A stretch of DNA of 64,000 bases from Desulfobulbaceae bacterium (GCA_011389815.1 JAABTP010000002.1:1-64000), one strand, 5' to 3'; shown: positions 8,046 through 16,659, numbered from the stretch's first letter. Notes: generated from the letters alone by a model not told the origin. Numbers and translations are program-made.

Positions 8046-8654
8046 CTAAAATGAAATTCCGGCTAGGCCCATAAAGGCCAGGGCCATCAGGCCGGTAGTA
8101 ATAAAAGTCAGGCCAAGGCCCCTGAGGCCAGCTGGCGGATCAGCATATTCCAGTTTTTCCCGGATCCCTGCCAGGGCAACCACAGCCAGAAGAAAACCGC
8201 CACCGGATCCTATGCCATAAAACACGCTTTCCCTAAAGGTGTATTCCCGTTCCACCATAAAGAGGCTCCCACCCAGGATGGCGCAGTTCACCGTGAGCAG
8301 GGGCAGGAAAATCCCCAGGGTGTAGTACAGGGCAGGGAGGAAGCGATCCAGGACCATTTCCAGGATCTGAACCACCGCAGCAATCACTCCGATATAGATC
8401 AGCAGCCCGAGAAAGGTCAAATCCAGGCCGGGAAAACCGGCCCAGGACAGGGCATCCGGCTTGAGCAGATAATGGTAGATCAGATTATTGATGGGTACGG
8501 TGATGGTCTGGATCAGAAGCACGGCAAAGCCCAAACCGGCAGCAGCATTGATCTGCTTGGAGATCGCCAGAAAGGTACACATCCCCAGAAAAAAGGAGAG
8601 CACCATGTTTTCCATAAACAGGGCGGTAAAGATGATTTCCATATAATGGAGCAT
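8046..8654 (-). CDS. nqrE: Na+-NQR subunit E
   Basis: NqrE is a six-helix membrane subunit that with NqrD holds an iron centre in the membrane core of the sodium pump. The 202-residue protein has the family sequences [19 protein letters not shown] and [14 protein letters not shown], each with the conserved Cys that helps bind the intramembrane iron. The ATG overlaps the last bases of nqrD, implying translational coupling. Length is normal. The decayed tail of a second nqrE at 12785-12990 matches its last third. Confidence 0.96.
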   Translation of the reverse strand: MLHYMEIIFTALFMENMVLSFFLGMCTFLAISKQINAAAGLGFAVLLIQTITVPINNLIYHYLLKPDALSWAGFPGLDLTFLGLLIYIGVIAAVVQILEMVLDRFLPALYYTLGIFLPLLTVNCAILGGSLFMVEREYTFRESVFYGIGSGGGFLLAVVALAGIREKLEYADPPAGLRGLGLTFITTGLMALAFMGLAGISF

Positions 8655-9277
8655 TAGTCCTTCTCCTGTTGGTTGGGGTAGATTGTGCGCAGGGCCCAGA
8701 TAATCAGGGCGATGAGGAAAAAGGCCCCAGCAGGCAGGAGCATCAGACCGTTGCCCTGGTACCAGCCGCCGTCTGCAATCAGGGGCAGCACCTCATGGCC
8801 GAAGACCGTGCCGCTGCCCAGGAGTTCCCGGCAAAAGGACACTGTCATCAGGACAAAGCCGTAGCCCATGCCGTTGCCCAGGCCGTCGATAAAGGATTTG
8901 AGCGGGGTGTGGCTCATGGCAAACCCCTCGGCCCGGCCCATCACAATACAGTTGGTGATGATCAGGCCCACATAGACGGAAAGCTGTTTAGCCAGATCAT
9001 AAAAAAAGGCCTTGAGGATCTGGTCTACCAGGATAACCAGGGTGGCGATCACCGTGATCTGGATGCCGATACGCACGGTGTTGGGAATCTGGTGGCGGAT
9101 CAGGCTGATGATCAGGCTGGAAAAGGCCACCACCAGAGAGAGGCAGACAGACATGACCAGGGCTGTGGCCATACTTCCGGTCACTGCCAGGGCCGAGCAG
9201 ATCCCCAGCACCAGCAGGGCAATGGGGTTGCGTTGAAAAAATGGGTTGAAGAAGAGTTCGCTTTTTTTCTCAGGCAT
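8654..9277 (-). CDS. nqrD: Na+-NQR subunit D
   Basis: NqrD pairs with NqrE in the membrane core. From the ATG at 9277 ([14 protein letters not shown]) it has 207 residues, which is normal. The frame is open upstream to 9319, but the added residues do not look like NqrD. Family features are [17 protein letters not shown] and [17 protein letters not shown], again with paired conserved Cys, in a six-helix arrangement. It overlaps nqrE. The 134-base gap from nqrC holds a perfect palindrome. Confidence 0.96.
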   Translation of the reverse strand: MPEKKSELFFNPFFQRNPIALLVLGICSALAVTGSMATALVMSVCLSLVVAFSSLIISLIRHQIPNTVRIGIQITVIATLVILVDQILKAFFYDLAKQLSVYVGLIITNCIVMGRAEGFAMSHTPLKSFIDGLGNGMGYGFVLMTVSFCRELLGSGTVFGHEVLPLIADGGWYQGNGLMLLPAGAFFLIALIIWALRTIYPNQQEKD

Positions 9278-9323
9278 CGTTGTTGATCCCTTGTTTTTGT
9301 TTCCCCGAAGGTTTTGCAATCCG

Positions 9324-9351
9324 GTAGGGACACGGCATGCCGTGTCCCTAC
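9324..9351. repeat. Perfect 28-bp palindrome between nqrC and nqrD
   Basis: The half-site GTAGGGACACGGCA is followed at once by its exact reverse complement, with no loop. GTAG stands at the foot of each arm, as in REP elements. It lies inside the nqr transcript, so it would form a hairpin between the two coding regions. Confidence 0.85.
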
Positions 9352-9388
9352 GTTATCTTACAACAGACGACGATTTTAGAATAATTAT

Positions 9389-9414
9389 TGGGCAGGCACA
9401 GGAACCTGTCCCTA
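9389..9414 (-). repeat. REP-like hairpin with GTAG foot
   Basis: On the minus strand it begins GTAGGG, then ACAGG-tt-CCTGT as a stem, then CCTGCC. It is the same class as the palindrome at 9324-9351, from which it is separated by about 38 bases. It overlaps the nqrC stop by three bases. Confidence 0.6.
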
Positions 9415-10176
9415 CATTTTGTCAGCTCCCTTATAACGTTCCAAAAAGGGCCCAAATCCATGCTCCCCAAACCAGAAATGCATCAGGTTGTTGACCCCGT
9501 TCATGGTCAGGGTTGCCCCGGAAACACCATCCACCTGATAAGTATTCTTTGCCTGCCCCTTCACGACCTGGATGGCAGGTTCTTCCTGTTGATTATAAAT
9601 TTGTTTGCCCTGCCAACCGGCCTGCCAATCGGGGTTTTCTATCTCGCCGCCCAGGCCCGGAGTTTCTCCGTGCTCGTAAAAGGTTATGCCGATGATGGTG
9701 GAGAGATTCGCTGATAAGGCCACGTATCCGTACAGGGTGGACCAGAGTCCCTTGCCGCGAACAGGCAGGATCACCTTGTCTAGTCGCCCATCTTTTTTCA
9801 CCAGATAGACCAGGGAATATTTTTCCCGGCGACCCAGGCCTGCGATGTCTTCTTCCTTGCTCAGTTTCCTGCTGGTCTCTTCGCTCTGGAGAGAACCGAG
9901 TTGATCAAATTCCGCAGGATTCACCTCCTCCGGTGGAACGAAGCTGCCATCTGCCAGACGAACGACCTTGGTCTCCACCTGCTGAAAGAGTTTCTCCACA
10001 TCACCTGTCCCCTGATAGAGTTCAGCAGCACGGAGTATATTTTTTTTCTGATCCAGTTTGCGGTTGGCTTCCTGTAGCGGCCTGAGTCCCACTGCGGCTC
10101 CGGCAACCAGGACTGAGCAGATCAGGGCCAGAACTATGACGGCACGAAAGGCGCTAGCTGATGTTTCCTTATCCAT
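9412..10176 (-). CDS. nqrC: Na+-NQR subunit C, covalent FMN subunit
   Basis: NqrC carries FMN attached through a phosphoester to a Thr. The 254-residue protein from the ATG at 10176 (MDKETSASAF) has one N-terminal membrane helix (VIVLALICSVLVAGAAVGL) and a large periplasmic domain. That domain ends with GVSGATLTMNGV, the flavinylation site in which the Thr after SGA accepts FMN. The start overlaps the end of nqrB by eight bases. ApbE at 16660-17691 is the likely flavin transferase. The frame extends 22 codons further upstream inside nqrB; the shorter form matches the family. Confidence 0.96.
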   Translation of the reverse strand: MDKETSASAFRAVIVLALICSVLVAGAAVGLRPLQEANRKLDQKKNILRAAELYQGTGDVEKLFQQVETKVVRLADGSFVPPEEVNPAEFDQLGSLQSEETSRKLSKEEDIAGLGRREKYSLVYLVKKDGRLDKVILPVRGKGLWSTLYGYVALSANLSTIIGITFYEHGETPGLGGEIENPDWQAGWQGKQIYNQQEEPAIQVVKGQAKNTYQVDGVSGATLTMNGVNNLMHFWFGEHGFGPFLERYKGADKM

Positions 10177-11383
10177 GCCGGAGCCTCCTCTGTCGAATAT
10201 TGGCCTGAATGACCGGGTAGTCAAAGAGCGGGGAAAAGACATTGCCGAGCAGGATTGCCAGCATAACCCCCTCAGGGTAAGCCGGGTTGATCACCCTAAT
10301 CAGGATGGCCAGAGCACCGATGAAAAAGCCATAGCACCATCGGCCGATATTGGTATGTGGGGCCGTGACTGGATCCGTGGCCATGAAGATAAGGCCGAAG
10401 GCAAAGCCGCCCAGAACCGGGTGCCAGTAAAAGGGCAGGTTGATCAGGGTATTGCCGGATGAAGCTGTGAACTGGAGGAGCAGGGCCAGACTCAGGCCAC
10501 CCAGAAGCATGGAGGCCATGATCCGCCAGGAAGCGATGCCGCAGACCAGCAACAAGGTCGCACCCAGCAGACATGCCACCACCGAGGTCTCACCCATTGA
10601 GCCGGGGATGGTTCCGAGAAAGGCATCTGCCCAGCTGAAGTTGAGCCCGGAAAGGGGTGCGTCAGCCGGGGCCGCAGCTATCTTGGCCAGGGCCGTGGCG
10701 CTGGAAAGCCCGTCCACACCCACCCAGACCGTGTCGCCGCTCATATTGCCGGGGTAGGCAAAAAAGAGAAAGGCCCGTGACACCAAGGCCGGGTTCATGA
10801 AATTTCGTCCTACCCCGCCAAAGACCTCTTTGGCAAAGATGACGCCGAAGCTGATCCCCAAAGCCACCTGCCAGAGGGGTACTGTCGGGGGCAAGGTTAG
10901 GGGAAAGAGGAGGCTGGTAACGAGAAATGCCTCGGAGATTTCATGGCCCCGGATAAGATTAAAGATCATCTCCCAGATTCCGCCTGCCGTCAGGGTCATC
11001 AGGTAGATAGGGAGGAAATAGAGGCTGCCGTGGATGAGATTGGCAAGGAAGTTGTCCGGCGTGCATGCCAGGTTGAGGCTCGCCATGACTGCGCCCCGCC
11101 AACCTGCCGGACTGGTCAGGCCCAGGGCTTGCAGAGCCAGATTGGCCTGGTAGCCGGTGTTCCACATGGCCATGAAGACGCAGGGGAGCAGGGCGATGAC
11201 CACCAGGATCATGATCCGCTTCAGGTCCATTGCATCCCGGACATGGGGCGCAGAGCCGGTGGTATGGCGGCTCCCCATGAGAAAGGAGTCCACTGCGTCA
11301 AAGGCTGGGTACCAGCGTACCAAGCGGCCACCCTTGTTGAAGAGGGGGGCGGTTTTTTGTAAAAGGGTGTTGAGGAGTTTCAT
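10169..11383 (-). CDS. nqrB: Na+-NQR subunit B, covalent FMN and riboflavin subunit
   Basis: NqrB is the large membrane subunit that binds covalent FMN and noncovalent riboflavin and forms the main part of the sodium channel. The protein has 404 residues, with family sequence RHTTGSAPHVRDAMDLKRIM near the N-terminus and about ten membrane helices. The flavinylation site is DGLSSATALA, where the usual Gly of SGAT is Ser. AAGGA lies at good spacing before the ATG. The preceding gene on this strand should be nqrA, but nqrA is 3.9 kb away because of the island 11385-15290. Confidence 0.96.
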   Translation of the reverse strand: MKLLNTLLQKTAPLFNKGGRLVRWYPAFDAVDSFLMGSRHTTGSAPHVRDAMDLKRIMILVVIALLPCVFMAMWNTGYQANLALQALGLTSPAGWRGAVMASLNLACTPDNFLANLIHGSLYFLPIYLMTLTAGGIWEMIFNLIRGHEISEAFLVTSLLFPLTLPPTVPLWQVALGISFGVIFAKEVFGGVGRNFMNPALVSRAFLFFAYPGNMSGDTVWVGVDGLSSATALAKIAAAPADAPLSGLNFSWADAFLGTIPGSMGETSVVACLLGATLLLVCGIASWRIMASMLLGGLSLALLLQFTASSGNTLINLPFYWHPVLGGFAFGLIFMATDPVTAPHTNIGRWCYGFFIGALAILIRVINPAYPEGVMLAILLGNVFSPLFDYPVIQANIRQRRLRHG

Positions 11384-11547
11384 GTCAGGATCCTTGCCAG
11401 ATCAAATCCCTGCTTCTTGGCGATGTGTGAGCTATTTGGTCAGGCTGATTGTGCCGGTATGTCATCGCACTATGATTGTCTCTTCGCTTGAAAACACTAC
11501 AAAGGTGGACCATCGAAAAAACTATTTTTCGAAAACTCAAGTATATA

Positions 11548-12771
11548 TTAACCGCCAAAATCATCATAATGAATGTTATCCTGTTCTACTCCCAGGTCGT
11601 CAAGCATGGCCAGCACTGCTTGGGTCATCATTGGTGGGCCGCACATATAATAATTGATGTCTTCTGGAGTCGGGTGATTTTTAAGATAATTATCAAACAG
11701 TACCTGGTGAATAAAGCCGGAATGGCCTTGCCACTTGTCTTCCGGCAGTGGATCGGAAAGGGCCAAGTGATAGGAAAAGTTATCAAATTCTTTTTGCAGG
11801 GTTTCAAACTCATCTGCATAAAAAACTTCCTTCAGGCTGCGACCGCCGTACCAGAAAGAAACCTTGCGGCTGGTATTACAGGCCTTGAAGAGTTCGAAAA
11901 TATGGCTGCGTAATGGCGCCATACCTGCACCGCCTCCAATATAAATCATTTCAGAGCCGCTGTCTTCAATAAAAAAATCGCCAAAAGGACCGGAGATAAC
12001 AACTTCATCGCCTGCATTTAGGCTGAACATGTATGATGAGGCCTTGCCAGGCGGTATATTGGCTGGTCCCCCTGGCGGTGGAGAGGCAATACGGACATTC
12101 AGCTTAATAATACCTTTTTCGCCAGGATAGTTGGCCATGGAATAGGCTCTGGTAACCGGAGTATGGACATGGGATTCGTACTGGAACATTCTAAATTTGG
12201 TCCAGTCGGACAAAAAACGGTCTTCTATTTGGAAATTGGAATAGGACAGACTATGGGGGGGGACTTCAATCTGGATATAGCCGCCTGGTTTGAAGTTGAC
12301 CTCCTCCCCAGGAGGCAGCTCAAGAACCAACTCTTTGATAAAAGTTGCAACATTCGAATTCGAACGGACTTTGCAGGTCCATTTTTTAGTCTCCAGCATA
12401 TGATCTGGAACAGTAATGGAAAGATCATGCTTTACTTGTACTTGACATGCAAGGCGGGCGCCGTTTCGTGCATCCCGATTATTGATATGGGAGCGTTCCG
12501 TTGGCAGAATGGTCCCGCCCCCTTTGTTCACTTGTATTCTGCATTGGCCGCAAGTGCCGCCTCCACCACAGGCCGAGGGAATGAAGATATCCTGTTGGGC
12601 CAGGGCAGTTTGAAGCTTAGTGCCTGGAGAGGATTGCAGTTTTTTTTGATCGTTTATCAATATAGAGATTTTACCGCTGGGTAAAAGGGACTTTTTCGCT
12701 ACAACAATGAGGGTTACCAGGATGAACTGGATAATAAGGTAGCAGAAAACAGAAATATATATCTCATTCAT
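11548..12771 (-). CDS. Na+-NQR subunit F, second copy
   Basis: This intact 407-residue NqrF paralogue has the same length as copy 1 and keeps every key element: the N-terminal helix, Cys68, Cys74, Cys77 and Cys109 of the [2Fe-2S] site, RAYSMANYP for [16 protein letters not shown] for NADH, CGPPMM, and a C-terminal FGG. It is clearly diverged from copy 1 over its length, so it is not a recent duplicate. Upstream lies a decayed nqrE tail in the normal nqrE-nqrF order. It is probably the sole surviving gene of a second nqr operon. Whether it is expressed or serves as an alternative NADH-input subunit is unknown. Confidence 0.93.
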   Translation of the reverse strand: MNEIYISVFCYLIIQFILVTLIVVAKKSLLPSGKISILINDQKKLQSSPGTKLQTALAQQDIFIPSACGGGGTCGQCRIQVNKGGGTILPTERSHINNRDARNGARLACQVQVKHDLSITVPDHMLETKKWTCKVRSNSNVATFIKELVLELPPGEEVNFKPGGYIQIEVPPHSLSYSNFQIEDRFLSDWTKFRMFQYESHVHTPVTRAYSMANYPGEKGIIKLNVRIASPPPGGPANIPPGKASSYMFSLNAGDEVVISGPFGDFFIEDSGSEMIYIGGGAGMAPLRSHIFELFKACNTSRKVSFWYGGRSLKEVFYADEFETLQKEFDNFSYHLALSDPLPEDKWQGHSGFIHQVLFDNYLKNHPTPEDINYYMCGPPMMTQAVLAMLDDLGVEQDNIHYDDFGG

Positions 12772-12784
12772 GTGTTCAATCTCT

Positions 12785-12990
12785 CGTGCTAAAAACCGCT
12801 CAGCCCCATAAAGGAAAGGGTATAAGTCCGGCAGTTATGAAGGTTAATCCAAGGCTGCGCAGTGCTGCTGGGTCTGCGTACTCTGTTTTTTCTCGTATGG
12901 CACAGCTAAGGTAACAACAGTGAGAAAAAAACCACCGCCAGCACCAAAGCCGTAGGCTATGCTTTCTGTGAAGGTGTAATCTTGGTTAGA
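12785..12990 (-). pseudogene. Decayed 3' part of a second nqrE
   Basis: Read on the minus strand, DYTFTESIAYGFGAGGGFFL matches the [19 protein letters not shown] region of nqrE copy 1. After a frame change it continues as EKTEYADP, then [11 protein letters not shown] and FMGLSGF. At least two frameshifts are needed, and the first two thirds of the gene are missing. It sits 14 bases before nqrF copy 2, the normal operon position. Upstream of the break lies unrelated sequence with a CCACCGTT/AACGGTGG hairpin (13055-13072). Confidence 0.85.
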
Positions 12991-13127
12991 ACTGTGCCCT
13001 GAAAGGGTTCAACAAAAGCAGTTCAGGGTAACACCGAGAGCATAAAACTGTCGTCCACCGTTAAAACGGTGGGCTATGTTCAACCGGTTCCTCCGGGGCG
13101 GCGGAGAAAAGCGTCCCTGCCTATCCT

Positions 13128-13171
13128 CTTCAATCTTGGTCAAGACATCTCGCAACATCGGCCCGAAGTTC
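13128..13171 (-). pseudogene. Scrap of a second nqrA (last ~15 codons)
   Basis: The minus strand encodes FGPMLRDVLTKIEED, the same peptide that ends the intact nqrA at 15294-16658, with several silent base differences. It is therefore a diverged paralogue fragment, not a fresh target duplication. Its upstream edge coincides with a REP hairpin starting at 13172. Together with the nqrE tail and nqrF copy 2 it marks a second nqr operon. Confidence 0.8.
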
Positions 13172-13257
13172 GTAGGTCTGATTGAGTGCAACGAAATCAG
13201 ACAATGCAGGATTCGGAAAATCAACTGTCCGCTTTCGTTCCACTCAAGCGGACTTCC
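13172..13257. repeat. REPIN: two inverted REP hairpins
   Basis: The plus-strand unit (13172-13202) has the foot GTAG, then the stem GTCTGATT / AATCAGAC around an 11-base loop. The minus-strand unit (13257-13227) has the foot GGAA and the stem GTCCGCTT / AAGCGGAC. They share the loop core GAGTG-AACGA and are separated by 24 bases. Inverted REP pairs of this kind are the mobile unit of RAYT transposases. The same hairpin flanks the RAYT gene at 62142-62644. Confidence 0.8.
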
Positions 13258-13410
13258 TTGGGGCATGGAGGATTGTTTGGATTGTCAGGCATCTCTTGTC
13301 TCCTTCGGTTGAACTTTACGGTTAAAGCAGTCCGTAAGGGTGATGAACGGCACGGGCTGCCGGAATTTCGTCTTGTGCGAGCGGTTTTTCACCTCCGGGG
13401 AGGGGAAGAA

Positions 13411-13492
13411 CCTATCCCTTGGTATGGTTCAGGGTATCCTCGGGTATGCCTCAACCATACCTTGGGTATGCTTCAAGGTATCAAGGGATAGG
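13411..13492. repeat. Structured repeat with GGTATG units
   Basis: A perfect 11-bp inverted repeat CCTATCCCTTG (13411-13421) / CAAGGGATAGG (13482-13492) encloses several irregular copies of GGGTATGCTTC or its complement. One more GGTATGCTTC copy lies just downstream at about 13507. The rest of the 13258-13575 gap holds no supportable gene. Confidence 0.55.
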
Positions 13493-13575
13493 TAAAACCT
13501 ATTGCTTGGTATGCTTCTTCCTATTGACGGAGGGAGTCGTCGTCTGCCGGGAGGGGTTTAAATGTAATTAAACGC

Positions 13576-13836
13576 CTACTCGACCACTAAGTAGATCATT
13601 CCTGTTATCCCTATAGGCAAAGCATCCAAAATAAATCTGCGTCTTTTGACTTTGAAATGATCTTTTCCTAACTTTTTTTCTTCTGCCACTTGAGTTGGGA
13701 TCTGTATTTCATCCCCAGGCAAAGGCATTGGTTGGGAGGTTGGGACAGAAAAATCGAATCCTATATCATTCATTCCATTTTCCGTCGCTACGATGACTTT
13801 TAAGGTATATCTTGGATTTATTTGTGGTTGGTTCAT
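13576..13836 (-). CDS. Small hypothetical protein
   Basis: The frame has 86 codons with AAGGA at good spacing before the ATG, so it looks translated. The product begins MNQPQINPRYTLKVIVATEN, is rich in beta-prone sequence, and ends in a hydrophobic segment, DALPIGITGMIYLVVE. I recognise no family. It lies in the island that interrupts the nqr operon. Confidence 0.55.
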   Translation of the reverse strand: MNQPQINPRYTLKVIVATENGMNDIGFDFSVPTSQPMPLPGDEIQIPTQVAEEKKLGKDHFKVKRRRFILDALPIGITGMIYLVVE

Positions 13837-13989
13837 TTCTTGTTCCTTGCAATTTCAATATTATCCAAACATCATTTTTGTACGGAAACCGCGCTCAATC
13901 CGACTTTGATATGCTTTAACCTATCGCGGGAGAGGAAAAAGGTATACTTGGGTATGTTTTTCGATTCGCAGGGAAGATTCCGTGATTAA

Positions 13990-14373
13990 TTAAGAGAGAA
14001 AAATGGTGTATAAAATTTCATCGTCCTTTAGGACCGTGAAATGACCGTATGGGCTAATGTTGTCATTCATTTTCTGCCATAACCAGCCATCTGAGTCTTG
14101 ATAAATTTTGGCAATATTTGGATAAGAAGCTGAACCGAAAGGATAGTTATCCTCAAGATACCTTTTTAAGTTCAAAACTTTCCATCGTTTTACGATAACA
14201 GGTTTTTGATCCTGAGTAAGGATAATTATTTTCTTTCCGGCAGTTAAAATGAATTCACCCTCAAGATATCTATCTTCTTTCCCTGGCATTACTCTCGCTT
14301 GTCTAGCTCCGTTGGTCATGATTGTCATGGTATAGCGAGTTTTTCCTATTGAGTGATCAATACATTTATCCAT
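13990..14373 (-). CDS. Hypothetical protein
   Basis: The protein has 127 residues and begins MDKCIDHSIGKTRYTMTIMT. It has no membrane segment, no signal peptide and no motif I recognise. The mixed charged and aromatic composition and coherent length favour a real soluble protein, but the ribosome site is weak. It lies between two REP elements in the nqr island and was probably acquired with it. Confidence 0.5.
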   Translation of the reverse strand: MDKCIDHSIGKTRYTMTIMTNGARQARVMPGKEDRYLEGEFILTAGKKIIILTQDQKPVIVKRWKVLNLKRYLEDNYPFGSASYPNIAKIYQDSDGWLWQKMNDNISPYGHFTVLKDDEILYTIFLS

Positions 14374-14407
14374 TTTCTACCTAAATCGTTAAAGTTAATC
14401 CCAGTCC

Positions 14408-14438
14408 GTAGGTCTTATTGAGTGCAACGAAATCAGAC
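14408..14438 (+). repeat. REP hairpin with GTAG foot
   Basis: It has the foot GTAG, then GTCTTATT / AATCAGAC around the same 11-base loop as the unit at 13172; one stem pair is mismatched. It is single, in the same orientation as the 13172 unit and 1,236 bases from it. Confidence 0.75.
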
Positions 14439-14472
14439 AATTCAGCTTACCAGCAGACAGCAACTTCCGTGC

Positions 14473-14778
14473 TCATCTCTCATAAATTATTTCCCCGGCT
14501 TCTATTTCACGCAGGAACGCACCCTTTGCCGCTGCTTTCAGCGGAAGCACATCAACAGGAAGTATCTTGGAAACTTCCCGAACAAGCCTTCGATATTTGA
14601 GAGCAAGAGGGAGATATTTTTTATCGCTGTTCTGGAAGACAGCAATGTCAACATCATTGGGCTGGTCCGAGTGAAGAAAAGACCCGAACAGGACTATTTT
14701 TTGAATTTCTTTTTCGTGGCAGAGCGTATTTCTGATCTGTTCTTTGATGAACTCTTTACGACTTTTGGAAATGCTCAT
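14473..14778 (-). CDS. MNT-type nucleotidyltransferase
   Basis: The 101-residue protein has the nucleotidyltransferase core IVLFGSFLHSDQPNDVDIAV with the G-S pair and both metal-binding Asp residues. It is a minimal polymerase-beta-like enzyme of the kind found in MNT-HEPN toxin-antitoxin pairs. No HEPN-type gene is visible on either side. It is the second orphan MNT gene in the window and is not closely similar to the one at 686-952. The 157-base gap upstream contains only a 30-codon frame whose TGA overlaps this ATG; I do not call it. Confidence 0.8.
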   Translation of the reverse strand: MSISKSRKEFIKEQIRNTLCHEKEIQKIVLFGSFLHSDQPNDVDIAVFQNSDKKYLPLALKYRRLVREVSKILPVDVLPLKAAAKGAFLREIEAGEIIYER

Positions 14779-14935
14779 TGAAATGCCTCTTCATAATGTA
14801 TGAACGCAAGCCTTACCCGTTTCTCTCTTATGGTAATATGCCGAGTAAGCGGCTGCAAGGGGATCATCCTTAATCTTAACTTTCCAACGCCCCGGCATCT
14901 CCGAGCGAAAGCAGACCAGCGCGACTGCCGCTGGA

Positions 14936-15301
14936 TTAAAAGCCAATGCCATAACTATTGACCCATTCATCCACTTTGTTTTCAAAAGAGTCCATTTGTT
15001 TTTGAGTTAATCCCTTTGGGACAAAACCCATAGTTAACCAACTTATGATGTGACTCGTAATAGCAACAATATCTTCTCCGGTTTGCCTTGCAATCTTTTG
15101 AGCACTTTCCTCTATTGTTAACCTGCTGCCATCATTCCAAATTATTTTTTTTGCTTGCAAGTCAATGTCAGCACTCTCAAGAGCTTCATCAACAGCAACC
15201 ATAGCATTGGCTGAGATTTCCGCTGCTATTGCCTCAGTTTCATATAATAATTGGTCTTCAGCTATTGTTATATTTTTCATTTTAGAAGTGGGTCTACCCA
15301 T
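14936..15301 (-). CDS. Hypothetical protein overlapping the nqrA stop
   Basis: From the ATG at 15301 the product has 121 residues beginning MGRPTSKMKNITIAEDQLL; a second ATG at 15280 would give 114. It is mostly helical and acidic, with no recognised motif. Starting at 15301 makes it overlap the end of nqrA by eight bases, suggesting a junction created when the island was inserted right at the nqrA stop. Confidence 0.5.
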   Translation of the reverse strand: MGRPTSKMKNITIAEDQLLYETEAIAAEISANAMVAVDEALESADIDLQAKKIIWNDGSRLTIEESAQKIARQTGEDIVAITSHIISWLTMGFVPKGLTQKQMDSFENKVDEWVNSYGIGF

Positions 15302-16658
15302 CCTCTTCAATCTTCGTTAAGACATCACGCAACATCGGCCCGAAATTATTCTTCCCTGGACAAACAAAACTACACAGGGCCAAATCCTCCTCGATCAGCT
15401 CCAGGCAACCCAAGGCCGCAGCCTTTTCCGTATTGCCGGTGGCAATGGTCTTGAGCAGGGACGTAGCAATCAGGTTCAGCGGCATGACTTGCTCGTATGT
15501 CCCTATAGGCAGGATGGCACGTTTCCCTCCCCAGCTTGCTGTGCTCAAAGGAAATTTATCCCCGTCCTTTTTCGTAAAAGCGGACAGGAAGATAGGGAGG
15601 CTGGAATAACGGTCGCTTCCCAAACGGAGCCAGTTGAACAGGCCGCTCCCGTCTTTTTCCGGCAAGGCGCAGATCTGCTGCTGGTAGCGGCCCAGATAAC
15701 CGTGGACGTTTTTTTCGCCCATCCGATGCCCGTTGAGGATTGAGCCTGCAATCAGGCGGGCACGGGCATCAGCAAGTTCATTCTGGCAAAGCTCCGGGAC
15801 AGAGGCTCCGGCCAAGGTTTTTATTAAACGGGGGCGCTGCATGGACGGCCCTGCGAGGGCGATAACCCGCTCTTCCCACAGCTTCCCTGTACGAAAGAGA
15901 TGACCGATTGCAATCACATCCTGATAACCGATATGCCAGACCTGCTTATCGGAACGAATCGGATCAAGAAGATGGATATGGGTGGAGGCCAGTCCGGCAG
16001 GGTGGGGGCCGGAAAAATGAGCAACCTCAATATTTGGGAGGTCAGCTCTCCGCAGACTTATGTCCTGGGAGCAACAGAGAAAGGTTTTGGTCGTCAGGAA
16101 TTGGAGAACGTTCAGTCCCAATATAAAGTCACTTCGGTACTCGTTGATAATAACTGCCGGATTCGGGGCCAGCGGCTCGGTATCTATGGCTGTGATAAAG
16201 AGGGAAGACGCTTCAGCCTCAGGGGAGGGCACCTTGCCGTAGGGCCGGGTGCGCAGGGCAGTCCATTGCCCGGATTCGATCAGAATATCCTTGATGGTGC
16301 CAGCATCAGGGAATAGTTCAGGAGCAGGGCAGGGCGAGGTAAAGGACAGGCGTTCCTCGCCTTCCAGCTTGATGACCAGGGATTCAAAGCGGCGGCGCGG
16401 CCCCCGGTGGATAGCAATAACTTTACCCGGTGCAGGGGCGGTAAAGCGGACACCTGGATTTTTCTTGTCCGTAAAGAGCAGCTGGCCCCCGGCAACCTGA
16501 TCATCCACTCGTACCTTCATGGTGGGTTTAAGGCCGACATAATCAATGCCGAGCAGGGCGACTTCTGTAACCGGGTTGCCTTTGCCGATGTGCTGCTCTG
16601 GTGCGCCGCTGATGGGGATGTCCAGCCCCTTGCTGAGAGTGAATGTGTTGGAATTCAT
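15294..16658 (-). CDS. nqrA: Na+-NQR subunit A
   Basis: NqrA is the cytoplasmic subunit of the sodium-pumping NADH:quinone reductase. The 454-residue protein has the normal length and family features: SKGLDIPISGAPEQ at the start, GKVIAIHRGPRRRFESLVIK in the N-terminal third, and a C-terminus CSFVCPGKNNFGPMLRDVL that resembles RnfC. It starts immediately after apbE. The next gene should be nqrB, but an island of about 3.9 kb intervenes, so nqrA and nqrBCDEF may depend on read-through or on a separate promoter. Confidence 0.96.
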   Translation of the reverse strand: MNSNTFTLSKGLDIPISGAPEQHIGKGNPVTEVALLGIDYVGLKPTMKVRVDDQVAGGQLLFTDKKNPGVRFTAPAPGKVIAIHRGPRRRFESLVIKLEGEERLSFTSPCPAPELFPDAGTIKDILIESGQWTALRTRPYGKVPSPEAEASSLFITAIDTEPLAPNPAVIINEYRSDFILGLNVLQFLTTKTFLCCSQDISLRRADLPNIEVAHFSGPHPAGLASTHIHLLDPIRSDKQVWHIGYQDVIAIGHLFRTGKLWEERVIALAGPSMQRPRLIKTLAGASVPELCQNELADARARLIAGSILNGHRMGEKNVHGYLGRYQQQICALPEKDGSGLFNWLRLGSDRYSSLPIFLSAFTKKDGDKFPLSTASWGGKRAILPIGTYEQVMPLNLIATSLLKTIATGNTEKAAALGCLELIEEDLALCSFVCPGKNNFGPMLRDVLTKIEEDG

Positions 16659-16659
16659 C

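Noticed and set aside
13009-13266. 85-codon minus-strand ORF
   Set aside because: It is stitched from REP hairpins and the nqrA scrap, so it is not a gene.
13172-14438. Possible CRISPR array from repeated hairpins
   Set aside because: The units are few, irregularly spaced and inverted; they match REP elements, and no cas genes are present.
14785-14985. 64-codon ORF or 30-codon frame as a HEPN partner of the MNT gene
   Set aside because: Neither has the R-x4-6-H motif of HEPN RNases or the needed length.
13128-15345. Target-site duplication of the nqrA end flanking the island
   Set aside because: The two copies of the nqrA tail differ at several bases, so they are old paralogues and not a fresh insertion duplication.
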